Position numbers and translations under genes: made by a program. From contig JANAVB010042278.1 in assembly GCA_029216955.1 (NCBI GenBank), forward strand, positions 1 to 64,000: a DNA stretch of 64,000 nucleotides, in the 5' to 3' direction. Within the stretch, counting starts at the first letter, position 1. Every line of letters starts with the position of its first letter. This DNA is from Iris pallida. Its lineage: Eukaryota > Streptophyta > Magnoliopsida > Asparagales > Iridaceae. Below are positions 1 through 12,416 of the stretch, piece after piece. Below the pieces are notes generated by a model. The model ran no database searches. It had not been told where the DNA came from and worked only from the letters and a program-made list of their open reading frames with translations.

Positions 1-281
1 TATTCTCTTGGCCTACTCAATTCCTTACTGTTCTCTAAAATTGAATATTCAAAATTTTGTTACCCTCACTAGAAATCCTTATTCAATTCCATAACCACGA
101 TATATTTTTGTATATATCGACTCCACAATTTTCTATTGCACAGTGGTGTTGAACGACGTTTTATCGCCTCCTTCAAAATTTTAATTGCATTTTGGTAGTG
201 ACGAACTCTTTCTATCCCTAAAACCTATCTACCCTATTAATCCTAAATTTCGAGGACGAAATTTTTATAAGTTGGGTAGGA
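1..281 (+). mobile_element. Element A, 3' end of internal region with polypurine tail
   Basis: This is the last 281 bases of the internal region of a Ty3/gypsy-derived element that extends left of the window. It ends in the tail TTTCGAGGACGAAATTTTTA followed by a GTTGGGTAGGA purine tract immediately before a TG-starting LTR, the arrangement typical of plant Ty3/gypsy 3' ends. No ORF is visible in this short piece. The same tail occurs in elements B, C, D and G, with small changes. Confidence 0.75.
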
Positions 282-1274
282 TGTAAAATCCCTAATTTTT
301 CTAAATATTTTTATTATTTAAAAAGACTTAAAATTTTATTTTCATGCAATTTTATAATTTATATTAATTATTAGAAGTGACGTTAGCTATTGTTTAATTT
401 TGGAACACAAGACTACCATAAAATTTGGCACGAAAGATGTAGCAGTGTGCCTTGACTAGTGTACTAGCCATGCCGGGGGAAGCCTAGCCATGGTGATGTC
501 CAAACTAGGAAAACCAAACCAAATTGTGAATTGACTTATTTAAAGTACTTTATTTAAATATTATTTTATATATTGATTTTTAGATGACCCGGTTGGACTA
601 AACCAGTCCGAATTGGGCCCGAACCAATTTAAACCCATGTGAGCATGTGGGGTGACTAAGATGGCCATGTAGGAACATTTCAAGTGTGTACAAATATTTT
701 TAAATAATTTTCAGACTTGTTGAATATTTATCGACTTTTGGTACAAAATTTATGTTTTATTAATAAAATAATATTTTACAAGATGGTACAATTTTCTGGA
801 CCCATACAAGGGTGTGTAGTAAAGTTCACACGTTGGAACAATTTTTATTGTTTTATTATTACTAAAGTTATTTTTGTGAAAATTAAATAGGCATTTTATT
901 ATTGTTGATATTATTTGATATTATGTGATATTATTATTCTTGCCTTTTATGGCAATTTAAATTTGTGCATATATGTAAAATATATTTTAGATGCATCATA
1001 TATATAGTTAGATAATATTAAACTTTATTTCAAATTTGTGGAGATTTAATAAATATGTTATCCTATTAGATATGATTATTATTATTTAGTTGATTTTAAT
1101 GTCAAATGAATTTAAATATATGTGTATATGTTTTTAAGTTGATTTCATATATGATAGATGATATTAAATTTTCTTTTTGGATTTTGTAGAAATTTGATTT
1201 GGATTTATTTAGATATATATATACAAATATATAAATATAGATAACTATATATAATATAAGTTTAGTTTAGATAA

Positions 1275-1276
<2 letters not shown>

Positions 1277-1362
<86 letters not shown>
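1277..1362. repeat. (AT)n microsatellite, about 86 bp
   Basis: An uninterrupted AT dinucleotide array inside LTR A. A 97-residue reading frame across it only translates the array as Tyr-Ile repeats. Confidence 0.98.
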
Positions 1363-1366
<4 letters not shown>

Positions 1367-3633
1367 CATGGTGGTCGGCCCCACCACCTGGCCGACCACC
1401 CACCCGCAAATAATAGCAGATGTGCGCCCCTCCCTTGATAAACTAGAAGCAGCATGCTGCTATGACTTGTGCGCCCAAGTGGGACCGGCCTTATTGGTAT
1501 TAGAAGGGAGCAACTAAGCTTCATATATATTGAATTGCATTTTGGCCACCCTATTTGCATACAACTCCTACATCAAACAAAACCATGCAGTCGCCACCAC
1601 CACCTAAACCCTAATTCCTTCCTTCTCTTCTCTCCTCCGACTGGCATACAGCATCGCAGTCCGCACTCGGCCAACAACACACCGCAAAAACGACAACAAT
1701 GGCGACAACAACGACCGTTTTGATCAACGAGGTATCCAACTTTCCTGTTCGATTACTCTCTCGATTCTAATCCGTTTTTAATTCTGTAAATTCGTATAGA
1801 AAGTCCACAAGACCCATTATCGTCCCCTTCAAATAGATTTAATTATTTTACAATAAATTTCATGTTTAATTAAATTAAAAGTCACGAAAAATTAGTTTTT
1901 ATAAACCTTAAAAATCCCTTACGAGGTACGTCCCGACAAACCGGGCGACCCCGTCACAAACCGAAAGTACCGAAATGTCCGTATCGAATTTGTGGACGTG
2001 CGAGAATTGACGGAATTCAAATTGGTTGCGTGTGCGCGACGAATTTGGTCTGTATCCGTCACATTTTTGCTTATCGGGCATTTTCGGTATTTTCTAATTA
2101 CTTTGTGCACACTCATCAAATCGGGACGAAATTTGCGCCATTGGACTCAAATATTTTTTTGGTCCTGTGAGCCAAGTTTGGTCCGATTCTGAGACCGTTG
2201 ATCGGGACGCTATTTTGGCAGGCCCACAATCCCACTCAACGGACGATTTTGTGCACGGCCCACCGGAATCCAAAATTGGACACACCGTTGGGTTCGTCTC
2301 GTCAAAATAAATCCGTAGATATGTAGTTTGACGACTTTAGAGACCGTAGGTTCTGGCACCCATTTTCGTGCAAAGCGGGTCTAACGGCAGACATCGTTTT
2401 GACCCAAAATTATGATTTTGCCCATGTTCCAGAATTTAACTTTTGGACAGGCGTTTCCTAGGTATATCTTATATTTTAAACTCATTCGTGATGTTTGTTG
2501 CAGCATCCGGAGTCATCTGCGGGATTTGGCTTTTCTTGCTACGTTTATTTGTCGGTTCGAGCTACTAGATTATTCTCTTTTGCACATAACCTCAGGCAAG
2601 ATTCCTTGCCATTAAAATGTTTATATTCAGTCTACATTTATTTTATATATCATTGTTCTTTATTTTCGGTTCTTACAGTTCCTGATTTACTGCCTGTTCA
2701 GTAATTGTTAATTTACTTTGTTATTATCCTTTGATTGCATGTGAACCTAGAATTAAGGGACTACCGTCTGTAGTGTATCGCATATACCTTGACACAGTTG
2801 TACCACGAGGATGTGTGAGATGAGTTGCATGTAGAGGTTCTTGTGTGTGGGCTGATCCCCCATGCGCATGCGTTAGGGCTAACTGCTAATAGAGGCATGT
2901 TAGGAGACTTAGTAGTTAGTAGAGGTATATGAGACATGGATGTGACTCTATTAGACATTGGGTGGAAAGAACAGTTCCTTAACGTATGGGCCAAGTATGC
3001 ACTACCCTATTGTTGGTTATCTCCACGGGAGATACGGTCCTGGATCCTGATACTGATTTACTGCTGGCCTCTGACATTCGATGAATGTTATGCTTTGAGG
3101 TCCCTGGTATCCTGATGGGCCATACCTGAGATTACTGCTACTGAGCCAGAGTGCCCATGCGTCGGAGGTTTGTTCTTAACTGCATGAACACTATAGTACG
3201 GTTAGATTATCTTGTTGTCGTCTTGTCACTTATTTCGGTTTGTGACATTTTATATATTCAGTTTATTATGGCATGTTCTTTATATATCTTGTTACGTCCC
3301 TCTGAGGACCTGGTTATCTCTCCAGGTGTGTGCTTTTGTGATATTACAGGTGTTCTAGCCGAGGCCGTGATCTTCTCCATCCTTTCGTAGATGATTGCAC
3401 TTGGCTCGTCTTGTTATTTCATCTATTCCTTCTTTTATATTTTATTTGAGATAGTTGGTAGTGGACTTTGTCTCTGCCCAACTTTTGTAAAAATTACAAT
3501 CCAGCATTGATATCTATTTTATATTAATTCTTATATTATGGATGAGATTAGCATTATGGTTTACTGCATTTCACAGCTTATGTATTCATACGAGATTTTC
3601 ATATATTGGAGTATACTTCGTATGTATACAGTT

Positions 3634-3638
3634 GGCTT
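3634..3638. repeat. Target-site duplication GGCTT, left copy (element B)
   Basis: GGCTT directly precedes the TGTAGCACCC start of LTR B. An identical GGCTT at 28029-28033 directly follows the GTGACA end of the 3' LTR of B. Joining LTR A across the two copies restores continuity with the homologous LTR D, so this is a true insertion footprint. Confidence 0.93.
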
Positions 3639-4222
3639 TGTAGCACCCAGTTTTCCAAATAAGGGTAATTTTGAAATTTCATGTTTATAATTATTTTAAT
3701 ATTGATATTTAATTCATGATATAATTTTTTGTGATTTTAAATCATTTTAAAATTATTTAAATCAATGACTTGTGGTTTTGACGTTTTGCTAGTGAAACCC
3801 TAGAGACTGTTTGACCTAGAGCTTAACCATATGATTATGATATTTTAATGTCATTTTTGGCCTAAGAATATTTTTGCATTTGACCTCTTTGAATTATTTT
3901 GAAATTATTTTATTATTTATGATATTGTTTTGGGATTATTTGAGTCGGGTTCGAATTTCATCTCAATCTGACTTGTAACGGGGACCCGGGAGTAGTTTAA
4001 CTCTAGTGGGACCCACACACTAGTTAGACATGGCCCACATGATATTAATTTTAGTCCACATGATAGAAATATTTTAGTTAGAGGTTAGACTAATTATTAT
4101 GGATAAGGTTAGTGTGATTAGAGACTTTAGAATGACTAATTTAGCTCCAACTAATTAGCCCTTTCCTAATACTCATAGAATAGGTTAGTGGGGGCATTTT
4201 GGACCTTACCATGATAGGACAA
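3639..4222 (+). mobile_element. Element B, 5' LTR, first part
   Basis: TGTAGCACCCAGTTTTCC onward aligns almost base for base with 24282-24865 of the 3' LTR. The alignment stops at GGACAA (to 4222), where the LTR of element C begins with TGTAACGCC. The last five bases, GACAA, would be the left target-site duplication of C. Confidence 0.9.
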
Positions 4223-5003
4223 TGTAACGCCCCAGTCCCAAAATACTTAGGACTAGGTACGTAGACATGCCAGCTGTATACATACGAAATACATGGACCT
4301 CGTATGTATACATAAGCTGTAAATGTAGTAATCCAAGACAACTAAATCTCATCCACAATGAAAGGAATAATAATATAGAAATCAACTTGAATATTTATGA
4401 TACAATCGTTGGGCGGAGACAAAGTCCACTACCAACTAATTTAAATAGGGAAGAAATATACAAAAAAAAAGTGATTGGTCGAGCGAAGCAATGACAAGTC
4501 CAAAAGCAGTCATCACGAAGGAAGGAATGGCCTTAGCTAGAGCACCTGCAAGAAATCGCGAAAACACACACCTGGGGAAGAACCAGGTCCTCAGAGGGAC
4601 GTAACAAGACACATAATATCATGCCATAAACTGAATAATAAGAGCTCAATAGAAAATATGCATGAGTAAAGGTTCCTAACCATTCTATGTGAATTGCAAT
4701 TTAGAGGACAACGTTCTACGCAGGGGCTGTCTCATGCATGTAATAAAGAGTGGCCAACAAGTAGCGCTCATCCGAGACACTATCGGCCGGGTAACACGTA
4801 GCGCTCATCCGAGACACTATCTCCCAAATGTGTGTAAAAAGTAGCCCCTACGCTAGTAGCTGTCCCCTCCCCCCCAATGATACTATACGTGCATCGTAAC
4901 CACGACACACCAACACGTGTCATTTCCACAACACGGGTTTATAATAGATAACTGTCAAGTCTTCTAACATGCATCTATTGACAGTTATTCCTACGCATGC
5001 GCA

Positions 5004-5006
5004 CGG
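5004..5006. repeat. 3-bp target-site duplication CGG (CACTA-1, left copy)
   Basis: CGG precedes CACTACACC, and CGG also follows GGTGTAGTG at 13939-13941. A 3-bp duplication is the rule for CACTA (EnSpm/CMC) transposons. Removing the element and one CGG restores GCACGGGTGATCAG, homologous to the uninterrupted D site near 53172. Confidence 0.93.
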
Positions 5007-5022
5007 CACTACACCAAAAAAG
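5007..5022 (+). repeat. CACTA-1 left terminal inverted repeat
   Basis: CACTACACCAAAAAAGG, followed by GCATTTAGGAACAG. Its first 14 bases are the inverse complement of the right end. Confidence 0.93.
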
Positions 5023-5286
5023 GCATTTAGGAACAGTTTTTATATGTTTCTATTATTTTTAGGAACATATCATAATCGTTTCTAAAAGTGGCGTTGCAAT
5101 ATTTGGAACGATTATAAAGTGCTCCGAAAGCTAGTCTGGAACAGTTATCAGACGTTCCTAAAATTAGATTTGGAACACATATAATGTGTTCTTAAATTAT
5201 TTTTAGAAGAGCCTAAAAATGTTTCTATATGTTATTTTGAAACGCTTTATGCACGTTCCTAAATGTAATTTGTAACACTTTTGAAT

Positions 5287-5558
5287 ACTACAACAAAAAT
5301 ACATTTTTATGACGGCTAAAACTATCATAAATGACATTTATAACATTTTTTGTAAGCCTGCAGGTGTTATAAAAACCAGTGTTAATTACAAATATTTTTC
5401 TAAAACCGTTATAAATGATCTCTTCATATATCACTTTTTCTTTCTTGAAGACGCTATAAATAATACAGCTATATAGAACACTAAATTTCTAAAGCATTAT
5501 AAATATGTTTCCTATATATAACACTTATTTTCAAAGCCTTATATATATATATAAATTA

Positions 5559-5596
<38 letters not shown>

Positions 5597-5660
5597 CGTT
5601 TCAAACTATTGTGGATATAATTCACACACACATATATATGTCACCTGTCAAAACATTATA
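5287..5660. mobile_element. Possible second, older CACTA-like terminus inside CACTA-1
   Basis: ACTACAACAAAAATAC followed by TTTTTATGACGGC and repeated TTATAA/ACGCTATAAA motifs resembles the end of a different CACTA subfamily, with a (TA)n stretch at 5541-5596. I do not find the partner terminus, so this may be a fragment of an earlier insertion. Confidence 0.4.
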
Positions 5661-5929
5661 AAAAATAATGGTCAATACTAACCGTTTCCAAAACATTCAT
5701 TTCAAACCAGACAACATAAATTATTAAATTTAACAAACATTTGAAACATTCTTTTTGAATTAAAAATATCATATTCCAAATGTATATACACCATCTCAGT
5801 TACATATTTTCTAAAAAATATATCCAAATACATGTATATATACATCTTAGTGTTTCCTTTTTCAAGGCACCCACAAAACTGTTAGTATGTAGCTTCCTTT
5901 AACTTCATCAACACCACATGCTAGCTATT

Positions 5930-6010
5930 CTTGTCGTTGTCGATGCCCACATCGGTCATTGATGTCAGCGCAATGCCAGAGTTGTGGAGACTCTTCTTAT
6001 CCACCACACG
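5930..6010 (-). pseudogene. Unrecognised exon-like fragment in CACTA-1
   Basis: On the minus strand a short open frame of normal amino-acid composition (VVDKKSLHNSGIALTSMTDV and onward) runs to a TAG stop near 5932. It contrasts with the AT-rich, stop-filled DNA around it and could be a captured last exon. I do not recognise the protein. Confidence 0.35.
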
Positions 6011-6639
6011 ATTTAAAAGTAAAATTGAGAAGCTGGAGAAGGTAAGTATACAAGTAAATATAGCTTACCTAAATAGAGGTGCAAATATCTAATAGGCAAC
6101 AAATTAGTAATATTGCAGTAAAAATCTACCAGGTGATATCGCATAACTAATTTGCTTAGACACGTTGTAGATGTGCCAAACAAATGGCATCAACTTGATA
6201 ATCCACTCGCAAATATATCATGCAAGATATATTTTGACTAAATTTAACAAATTATAAAGGAAAATACTTCGTGTGAAGAATAACTAAAACATTATGACAA
6301 CAGAGAACGAAAGATATCCACAAAAGTCTCTATTCTAGAATTTATAGAAATTACGTAGTCTGGTTTTAGTATTACTTTCAAAATATAAAGTCGTTCTATA
6401 AGATTCTTAGTTGAATAATTAAGTGTGACGATGAACAATATCAAAGAATTAGTAAATTGATATTTGGCCTAGTTTCAATCAAATTTAAGTCTACCTAAGA
6501 ATGAACTGATGATTCTCTAATCATGATGTGCCAAAATAATTCTAGACATGAATAGAATAGGGGACCAATTGGAGCACAAGTTTAGGTCAAATTATGAAAT
6601 TGGTCAATTAAGAGTCTAGAATGTCATATTGATACCTTT

Positions 6640-6770
6640 CTTTGCCGTTGTAACGCAATATTGAAGTCCTCCAAGATCAATAGCCAGAGTTGGCAAGGAC
6701 AGAGCATCTCCTGGCAAGGGCGGTGCTATTGGGCCACATTCAAAATTTTCTAGCCCAAAACTTTCATTCT
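6640..6770 (-). pseudogene. Unrecognised exon-like fragment in CACTA-1
   Basis: Minus-strand reading GPIAPPLPGDALSLPTLAID, continuing a little further, is open and of higher GC than its surroundings. It lies in line with the other minus-strand exon fragments and may be part of the same captured locus. No family assigned. Confidence 0.3.
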
Positions 6771-7609
6771 TGAGACACTAGAAATGAATAAAATCAAATA
6801 AAAAATATCAATGTATTAGAAGTACTAGTTCAGACATGATAACAAAGAAAAGAAGGTGCAAAATAAAAGTTGAGTATGAAAAATATTTAAGTAGATTACA
6901 TGGAGAATAAATACCTGCACAATATACTATTTCCATCTTTACATCATATAGCTAATCCGGATTTTCTACTTTCTTCAGAAACCTTTATCCAGAACTGGAC
7001 TATAGAATCCTCATTTTTCTGATAAAAAAAACTCCAGTTGCAAGTCTATCAAATGGACACAACGGTTTCCTGTTAGAGAGTTTAGAGTCACATCCGAAAA
7101 AAATACTATCTCAAAGAATTATATACTCATAGGAATACTCTAATAAGTAGGATATAACATAAAAGTACCAATCTGTATTTGCACTTCAAATAGCATCCTC
7201 AACTGTAGAGTTTGGATTCTACAACACATATAGCTAAGCATAAAGGGAAAAAGAACACATACATGACAAGACAATATCAACAAAATATATAACCAGCAAC
7301 CTTGTTAAGGCCTAGAACCATGGTAGTAGTCATTCGGGTATTAAATATTTCATATGGTAAACTCATAACCAGTTGCTTTATCTTTAACTTGGGTCTTATA
7401 TAAAAAAAATAGAAAGATTTGGTTTATATTTCTAGATAAAGTCAGATTCTTTCCATATTGAATCTAGGAGTCTATATTTGTATTCTTGACTATTAAAGTG
7501 CTACAATTGTATGGTTGAGTAACTATAAATAATAAGAAACCCTCCTTGGGGAGTAAGTTGGTTATTCCCTATAGACTATTCTTTTTATAATATTATGGTT
7601 AGCCATTAA

Positions 7610-7765
7610 CTCTTCTCCTCCATCTGCCATGCCTAATGCCTTCTGAATCTCATCAAAGTCAGAGTCAGACACCATGAAACCTAAGGCGTTCTAGTGAAGA
7701 AAGGAATGCCAAAGATTTTCAACGGACTTTTGCAACCCCCAGCAACTCTGGTGTTGAAGAGTGCA
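7610..7765 (-). pseudogene. Unrecognised exon-like fragment in CACTA-1
   Basis: A minus-strand frame reads SVENLWHSFLH, a stop, then FMVSDSDFDEIQKALGMADG. The acidic, well-formed composition looks like degraded coding sequence. Function unknown. Confidence 0.35.
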
Positions 7766-9109
7766 TAAAATAAACAAAAGACTACAGAAATATAAAACGA
7801 GCATATCAGTTTTTAGAAGATAAATGTGCGTAAATTGTCTGAAGGGTATATAAGAGAAGAAAAACTCTTAATAGCTGACTGATTCACCATCATTCTTTAC
7901 TAACCAAACACCCTCTCGTTTTATAAAGCTATGTAAGAACATGATAGGAACAAAACTATATCAGTAAGAACAGAAAGCATATCTCACTCCTCTAAGTTTA
8001 TGATATATGTAAAAGAAAAAAAAATCACAAATCACCTATACAAGAACAGAAGGACAACTATATCAATAAGGAGATAAATCTTAGCCAAAATTAACACCTA
8101 CATACGATTATAGATCAACAAAAAGAACCTTGAATCAAATAATATTGATCTAAAGCTCAAAGAAAACATAAGAAAGCCTAAACTTGAGTTAAGTTTGACT
8201 TCAAGACCATATTCGACTCTCACATGTTTCAGTAGTATATCTCAGCTAAGCCAAGGGGACCGATTCCTATCACCTAGATGCCATTTTTGCATCTTTTTAC
8301 AGACTTATCATATATTCAATGTCCTCAAGACAAATTTGTCATTCTCTTTACTATTTGACTTTATACTAAATTAGCAACAGATAAATTCTTTGCAAGCATA
8401 CTGCTCAGATTGAGATTCTTCTCACTTTTTCTGCCAACATAAAATACTTTGATCAAATACTCAGTACCCAAGAACTAATTCTTCTCAAATAATATTATAG
8501 CTTCTATTCCTATTACAAGCCCAAGACTTGTATTCAAAATGGAATGTTCGATCAATGTAACAACATATCCAGCATGTACAAACTGGGAGATGTTTAAAAC
8601 AAAGGTTCTGTCCATGCACAACATAACAACATATCCAACATATTTCATCATAGACAAATATATTCTAAGAAGGTACTGCTCATGAGGAACAAAAAAAGGT
8701 TTTGAGTGTCCAGGAAACTCTTAAACTAATGAACATGCAGTTATAGATAAGCACATGCTCACAACTGTGTCTGGTAAGTCTCACCTCTTAAGCCAAATTA
8801 ACAATAGACGAGTTTCTTTTATGTTTTGTAGAAGATAAACCAATTGTTCTTGTGCTCAGAACTGTTTCATGTCCCTCTTAGTAACTGGAGAATGGCACTT
8901 CTTGCCATTTGTTACTAAAATATGCACAAAGACAAAGAATAACATTGATACATACTGGTTGGAGAACCTATTTTAAGTGAAAACTTTCCTACCCTATTTA
9001 ATGTGTGGTAAATGTTTAAGTGAAAACTTTCCTACCCAAGCTGTCAAACTTTCCTAGTATGCACCTCATACTAGCAAAAGCAAACATAGAAATAAATTAA
9101 TGAACTCAC

Positions 9110-9680
9110 CAGCATGACACCACAACCATCAACAACCTTGCATCTTGATATCAAAAATGTTGCCTTTTGATCCTTGCGAACCTTCAATAGAACACTACAG
9201 TTAATATGGCAATGTTCTTTCCCATCTAAAAAAAATACCAAATAAGTCTATGGAACACCCACGAGCTTGCTTTCTCTAGTCATACTGGATTCATCGATGG
9301 AAAGAGAATGACCAGAAATTAAAATCCATCAACAGGTACCTAAACATAAAAAACCCAGATAAGTAGATTACTTTCGCAACACAACATAATAAGCTTTAAC
9401 CTAACAAGAATAACTTTATGATTCCCATCTGGTCCCCAATTTTAAGAGGCACAACATCACCAACTACAAGGTCAAATATCGAAACCTCGATTCTTCTACC
9501 GCCTCTGATTGCCTGAAACATTGAACATTAGTTTTGTCACCAATTCCTCTTCATATCTATAAGGAATGTTAATGCATAAGAAGAAAAAACTCAAGTAACA
9601 TACACCTTCAATTTTATATTGTGCTTCTCCTCGTTCAGGTTTTGGAATTGAAGTGACTGCTTATAATCACTGAAAGCTAA
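9110..9680 (-). pseudogene. Captured fragment of an ACA8/9/10-like autoinhibited Ca2+-ATPase
   Basis: Four minus-strand exon pieces follow the order of the actuator region of plant P2B Ca2+ pumps, which use ATP to export Ca2+. They read FSDYKQSLQFQNLNEEKHNI (about 9605-9680), GGRRIEVSIFDLVVGDVVPL (9421-9512), ISGHSLSIDESSMTRESKLV (about 9250-9325) and KDQKATFLISRCKVVDG (9112-9182). The sequences between look like introns: TTTCAG precedes the second piece and CTG/GTGAGT follows the last. Defects are plain. The conserved TGES motif reads TRES, a frame break lies just before ISGHS, a TAG stop follows near 9250, and no transmembrane, phosphorylation-site or nucleotide-binding parts were found. 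It cannot encode a pump. The identification is by motif memory, but several consecutive conserved blocks in correct order make it strong. Confidence 0.88.
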
Positions 9681-11027
9681 TGGGGAAACAACCAAGAACC
9701 AAAATCAATGAATGGAAGTTGTTGAAGCATGTGTAGCAAAACAATCAAGTATACTAAGTGTTCAAGTGTTTTATACGTAAAGAAAAACGTCAAACATAAC
9801 AATTATCTCCCTTCTTAAAATTAACAATGTCATATTATGTATTCCTGGTAAAAATCAAAAGAAACAACCTTAAATAATTAAACCATTTTTCACAGGATCA
9901 GTACAAACCAATAACCACAAAACTTACATTCTTGACTGTTATATTAACTGAACGTACTGAATGACAAAATTCAAGAGATAAAAAGTACTTTTGAGCTAAC
10001 CAAGTACATAAAGATTTGAGTACACTATATAAACCAAGCTAATTTACATGGCAAATCTATTCCTTTGTTTCGAAAAAACCACAAGAACACAATTAATGGC
10101 CACTTTTATCTTATTTACCCTAATCTTCTCTTTTTGGACAATATGAAATACTTGTGTATATATTACAAGTACTGGTTCATGGTTTACAAGAATGTATTTT
10201 ATTTTATTGAATCATGCTAGGACTGGAATGAGAGCTCAAACATGAAATATTTCGACCAGATGCATCTATCTATCTCATAAACCAAGATTCTTGGTAGTTT
10301 CATACATTACAAGTGACCCTAGCATCTTCAATGTACAAGGCTTTGGATGAATTGGAGGAGAGAGAATTAATTTCCAATCACCATAGGCTATAAGAAAGAG
10401 GCAATATTCTTGATACTCAGGCAACCATGTCCATATTCTACATCCAGCCAAGGCTTGGTTAGACTATAGTGTCAAGTGAGCTCAAGTTGACCTCATATAT
10501 ATATGTTATATCAATTTGCTTGGCCCTAACCTATGTACATTTTACACTGAGGTACTTATTCAATACGTATGTCTGTAGTTAGAGAGACTTTGTTAGAAAA
10601 AAGGTTCAAAATCCCACTATCCATATTGATATCAGACTTTATATCTATGAGTACCATCAGAAAAAAAGTATTTCTTGATATGTGATTTATCAAGAAAAAA
10701 GTTTCTTGATAAATCCATGATTCTTGTAGCTTTAGCAGTTTTGGATCAAATGAACTTTTTCAATACCTAGTAGTTTAGCAAGAAATGCTCGATTTATCAC
10801 ACATTCTGCCTAACAAATGCCTAATTTATTAGCCCCAAAAGCCTAATATATTACCATCTATTTTATTAGCAAGAAACACCTAGCAGTTTAGCGAATGAGC
10901 TCCGATCCAAGCTAAGAAAAAGGTAAGAGACCTAATTGGCCCTATAGGAATCCACTCAAGACTGAGATATTGCCAGTCTTACCTGGTTCTGTTACCATAT
11001 TTGAATGTAGTCTTCAGTTTCCAATTT

Positions 11028-11216
11028 TCATTTAAAGGAAGTGAAGGATTCATTTAAAGGCATAATATATTGTAGAGCAGTTACCAGACATACATGTGCT
11101 AGGACTGATGTCTTTCTAAGAATACTGCCACCAATCAGGTAGACTAGTTTCTCTTGAGTTGTGGTCAATTCGAGATTGATGCCCCATTTTTTCTCCAAAT
11201 ACAATACGAATGCCAC
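11028..11216 (-). pseudogene. Unrecognised captured segment between the AAMP-like and Ca2+-ATPase fragments
   Basis: A 62-codon minus-strand frame (starting MAFVLYLEKKWGINLELTTT) lies between the two recognisable fragments. The composition is compatible with an exon, but I recognise no family and see no clear splice sites. It may be non-coding. Confidence 0.25.
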
Positions 11217-11747
11217 TTATCTACCAAGGCGCAGCTTCCTGAAGAATGAATGGTATAAAGGTTAAATGCTATTCTAAAACAAGCAACATGAGTAAGCTAC
11301 AATAAAAGGCAATGTAACAATTTACACTAAGAAGATCCCAAATAATATATTATTACAAAATTCTACTTGATCCTTAATTTAATACTAATAGAAGTTGAAA
11401 GAAGTTATATAAGACGAGCCTCATCATAAGCTAAAGCTATAACTATTGCTCTATGTTTCACAACATATCGGGTATCGAAAATTGTCTGATAAATTTTTTA
11501 CTCAATATGTTGAATATTACTCTACTCGTATCAGTATCTAGTCTATGATCATTTATGCAGGGAACCAAAATTTTTGAATATTACTCTACTGACAGTTGCT
11601 CTGAAATAGATGAGATGCCTTGCAACTGAACTAAATGGAGAAGAATTCATGCAAGGAATCGAAAATGTGGAATTGTGGTAGTGTTGTAGTTGCAAAGGAA
11701 TAATTGGCAACAACATTTTAAAGATAAAATAAAGAATAAAAAATTCT

Positions 11748-12416
11748 TGAAGCTCAAACGTTGGATCTGACGAACCAATCTTCCAAAGAAATCCTTTATC
11801 ATCTTTGGCTCCCATAGCAATTAAATATTCATCTATTGGACTGCACGCAACTGCGAAGAGCTCATCTACACAAACAAAAAAGTAGTCTCTACTGAGATAT
11901 AGTCATAAGTAGCATGTGCAATGCACATAGGCAAGATTTGTGCAAGACCACTCAACTCGTTGAGAATGAATCAGTAATAACCAAAAGTATTGCATTAAGA
12001 AAGATGATGGAACTTTTTGCATTTTGTTAGAACAATAAAGTGAGAAGTTAACCTATCACGATCAGCTTCAAAATCACCCGATACACATGAATTTTACAAT
12101 ATGTGGATGCCAGTGTACAAGAGTTTGAAAGATGAATTTTTCAATCAACGTAGATGGTAGAATAGACTAGAACAAAATAATTTAAGTGAATAAAATTTCA
12201 CCAAATAAAACCAGTAAATGTTGGAAAGTTTTCAGTAGTTGTGCTGGAAAGGACTTAATGAACATCTTATATACCAAAAAGAATCTAACACTAATACAAA
12301 CCATTGAATCTGACAAACTAACTCTGCTTGGGACACATTACATAGTTATGTGAAAGCCTACCTGAATGTCCATTAAAAGTGTAGATATAGTCATCCTCAT
12401 CTTCTACAACGACAGA
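11748..12416 (-). pseudogene. Captured fragment of an AAMP-like WD40-repeat protein
   Basis: Two minus-strand exons are joined by a believable intron. The upstream exon (12416-12362) encodes an acidic stretch ending YIYTFNGHS and is followed by GTAGGC. The downstream exon starts at 11865 after TTTTTGTTTGTGTAG and reads DELFAVACSPIDEYLIAMGA, then DDKGFLWKIGSSDPTFELQ. Splicing keeps one frame (GHS-DELFAVACSP). This is the first WD40 repeat region of the angio-associated migratory cell protein family, whose usual wording is GHT...VYAVACSP...GGGDDKGFLWKIG. The usual GGGDD is changed to GAKDD. Similarity stops at about 11748 with none of the later WD repeats, so it is a fragment picked up by CACTA-1 on the same strand as the Ca2+-ATPase pieces. 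Confidence 0.82.

Larger units (their letters stand above)
282..3638 (+). mobile_element. Element A, 3' LTR, first part (interrupted by element B)
   Basis: The LTR begins TGTAAAATCCC right after the polypurine tail. Its last 1.1 kb or so (about 2600-3638) is the reverse complement of the LTR D segment near 52430-53480, including the stretch around 2761-2960 that matches 53130-53280. It breaks at 3638 where element B is inserted and resumes at 28034, giving about 3.4 kb in total. The first half is less like C and D: instead of their GC-rich island it holds a long AT microsatellite and only a short GC-rich patch near 1365-1720. The ORFs called in this stretch have no protein-like character. Confidence 0.8.

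Noticed and set aside
1267..1560. 97-codon minus-strand ORF with Tyr-Ile repeats
   Set aside because: It is a translation of the AT microsatellite and has no protein-like character outside it.
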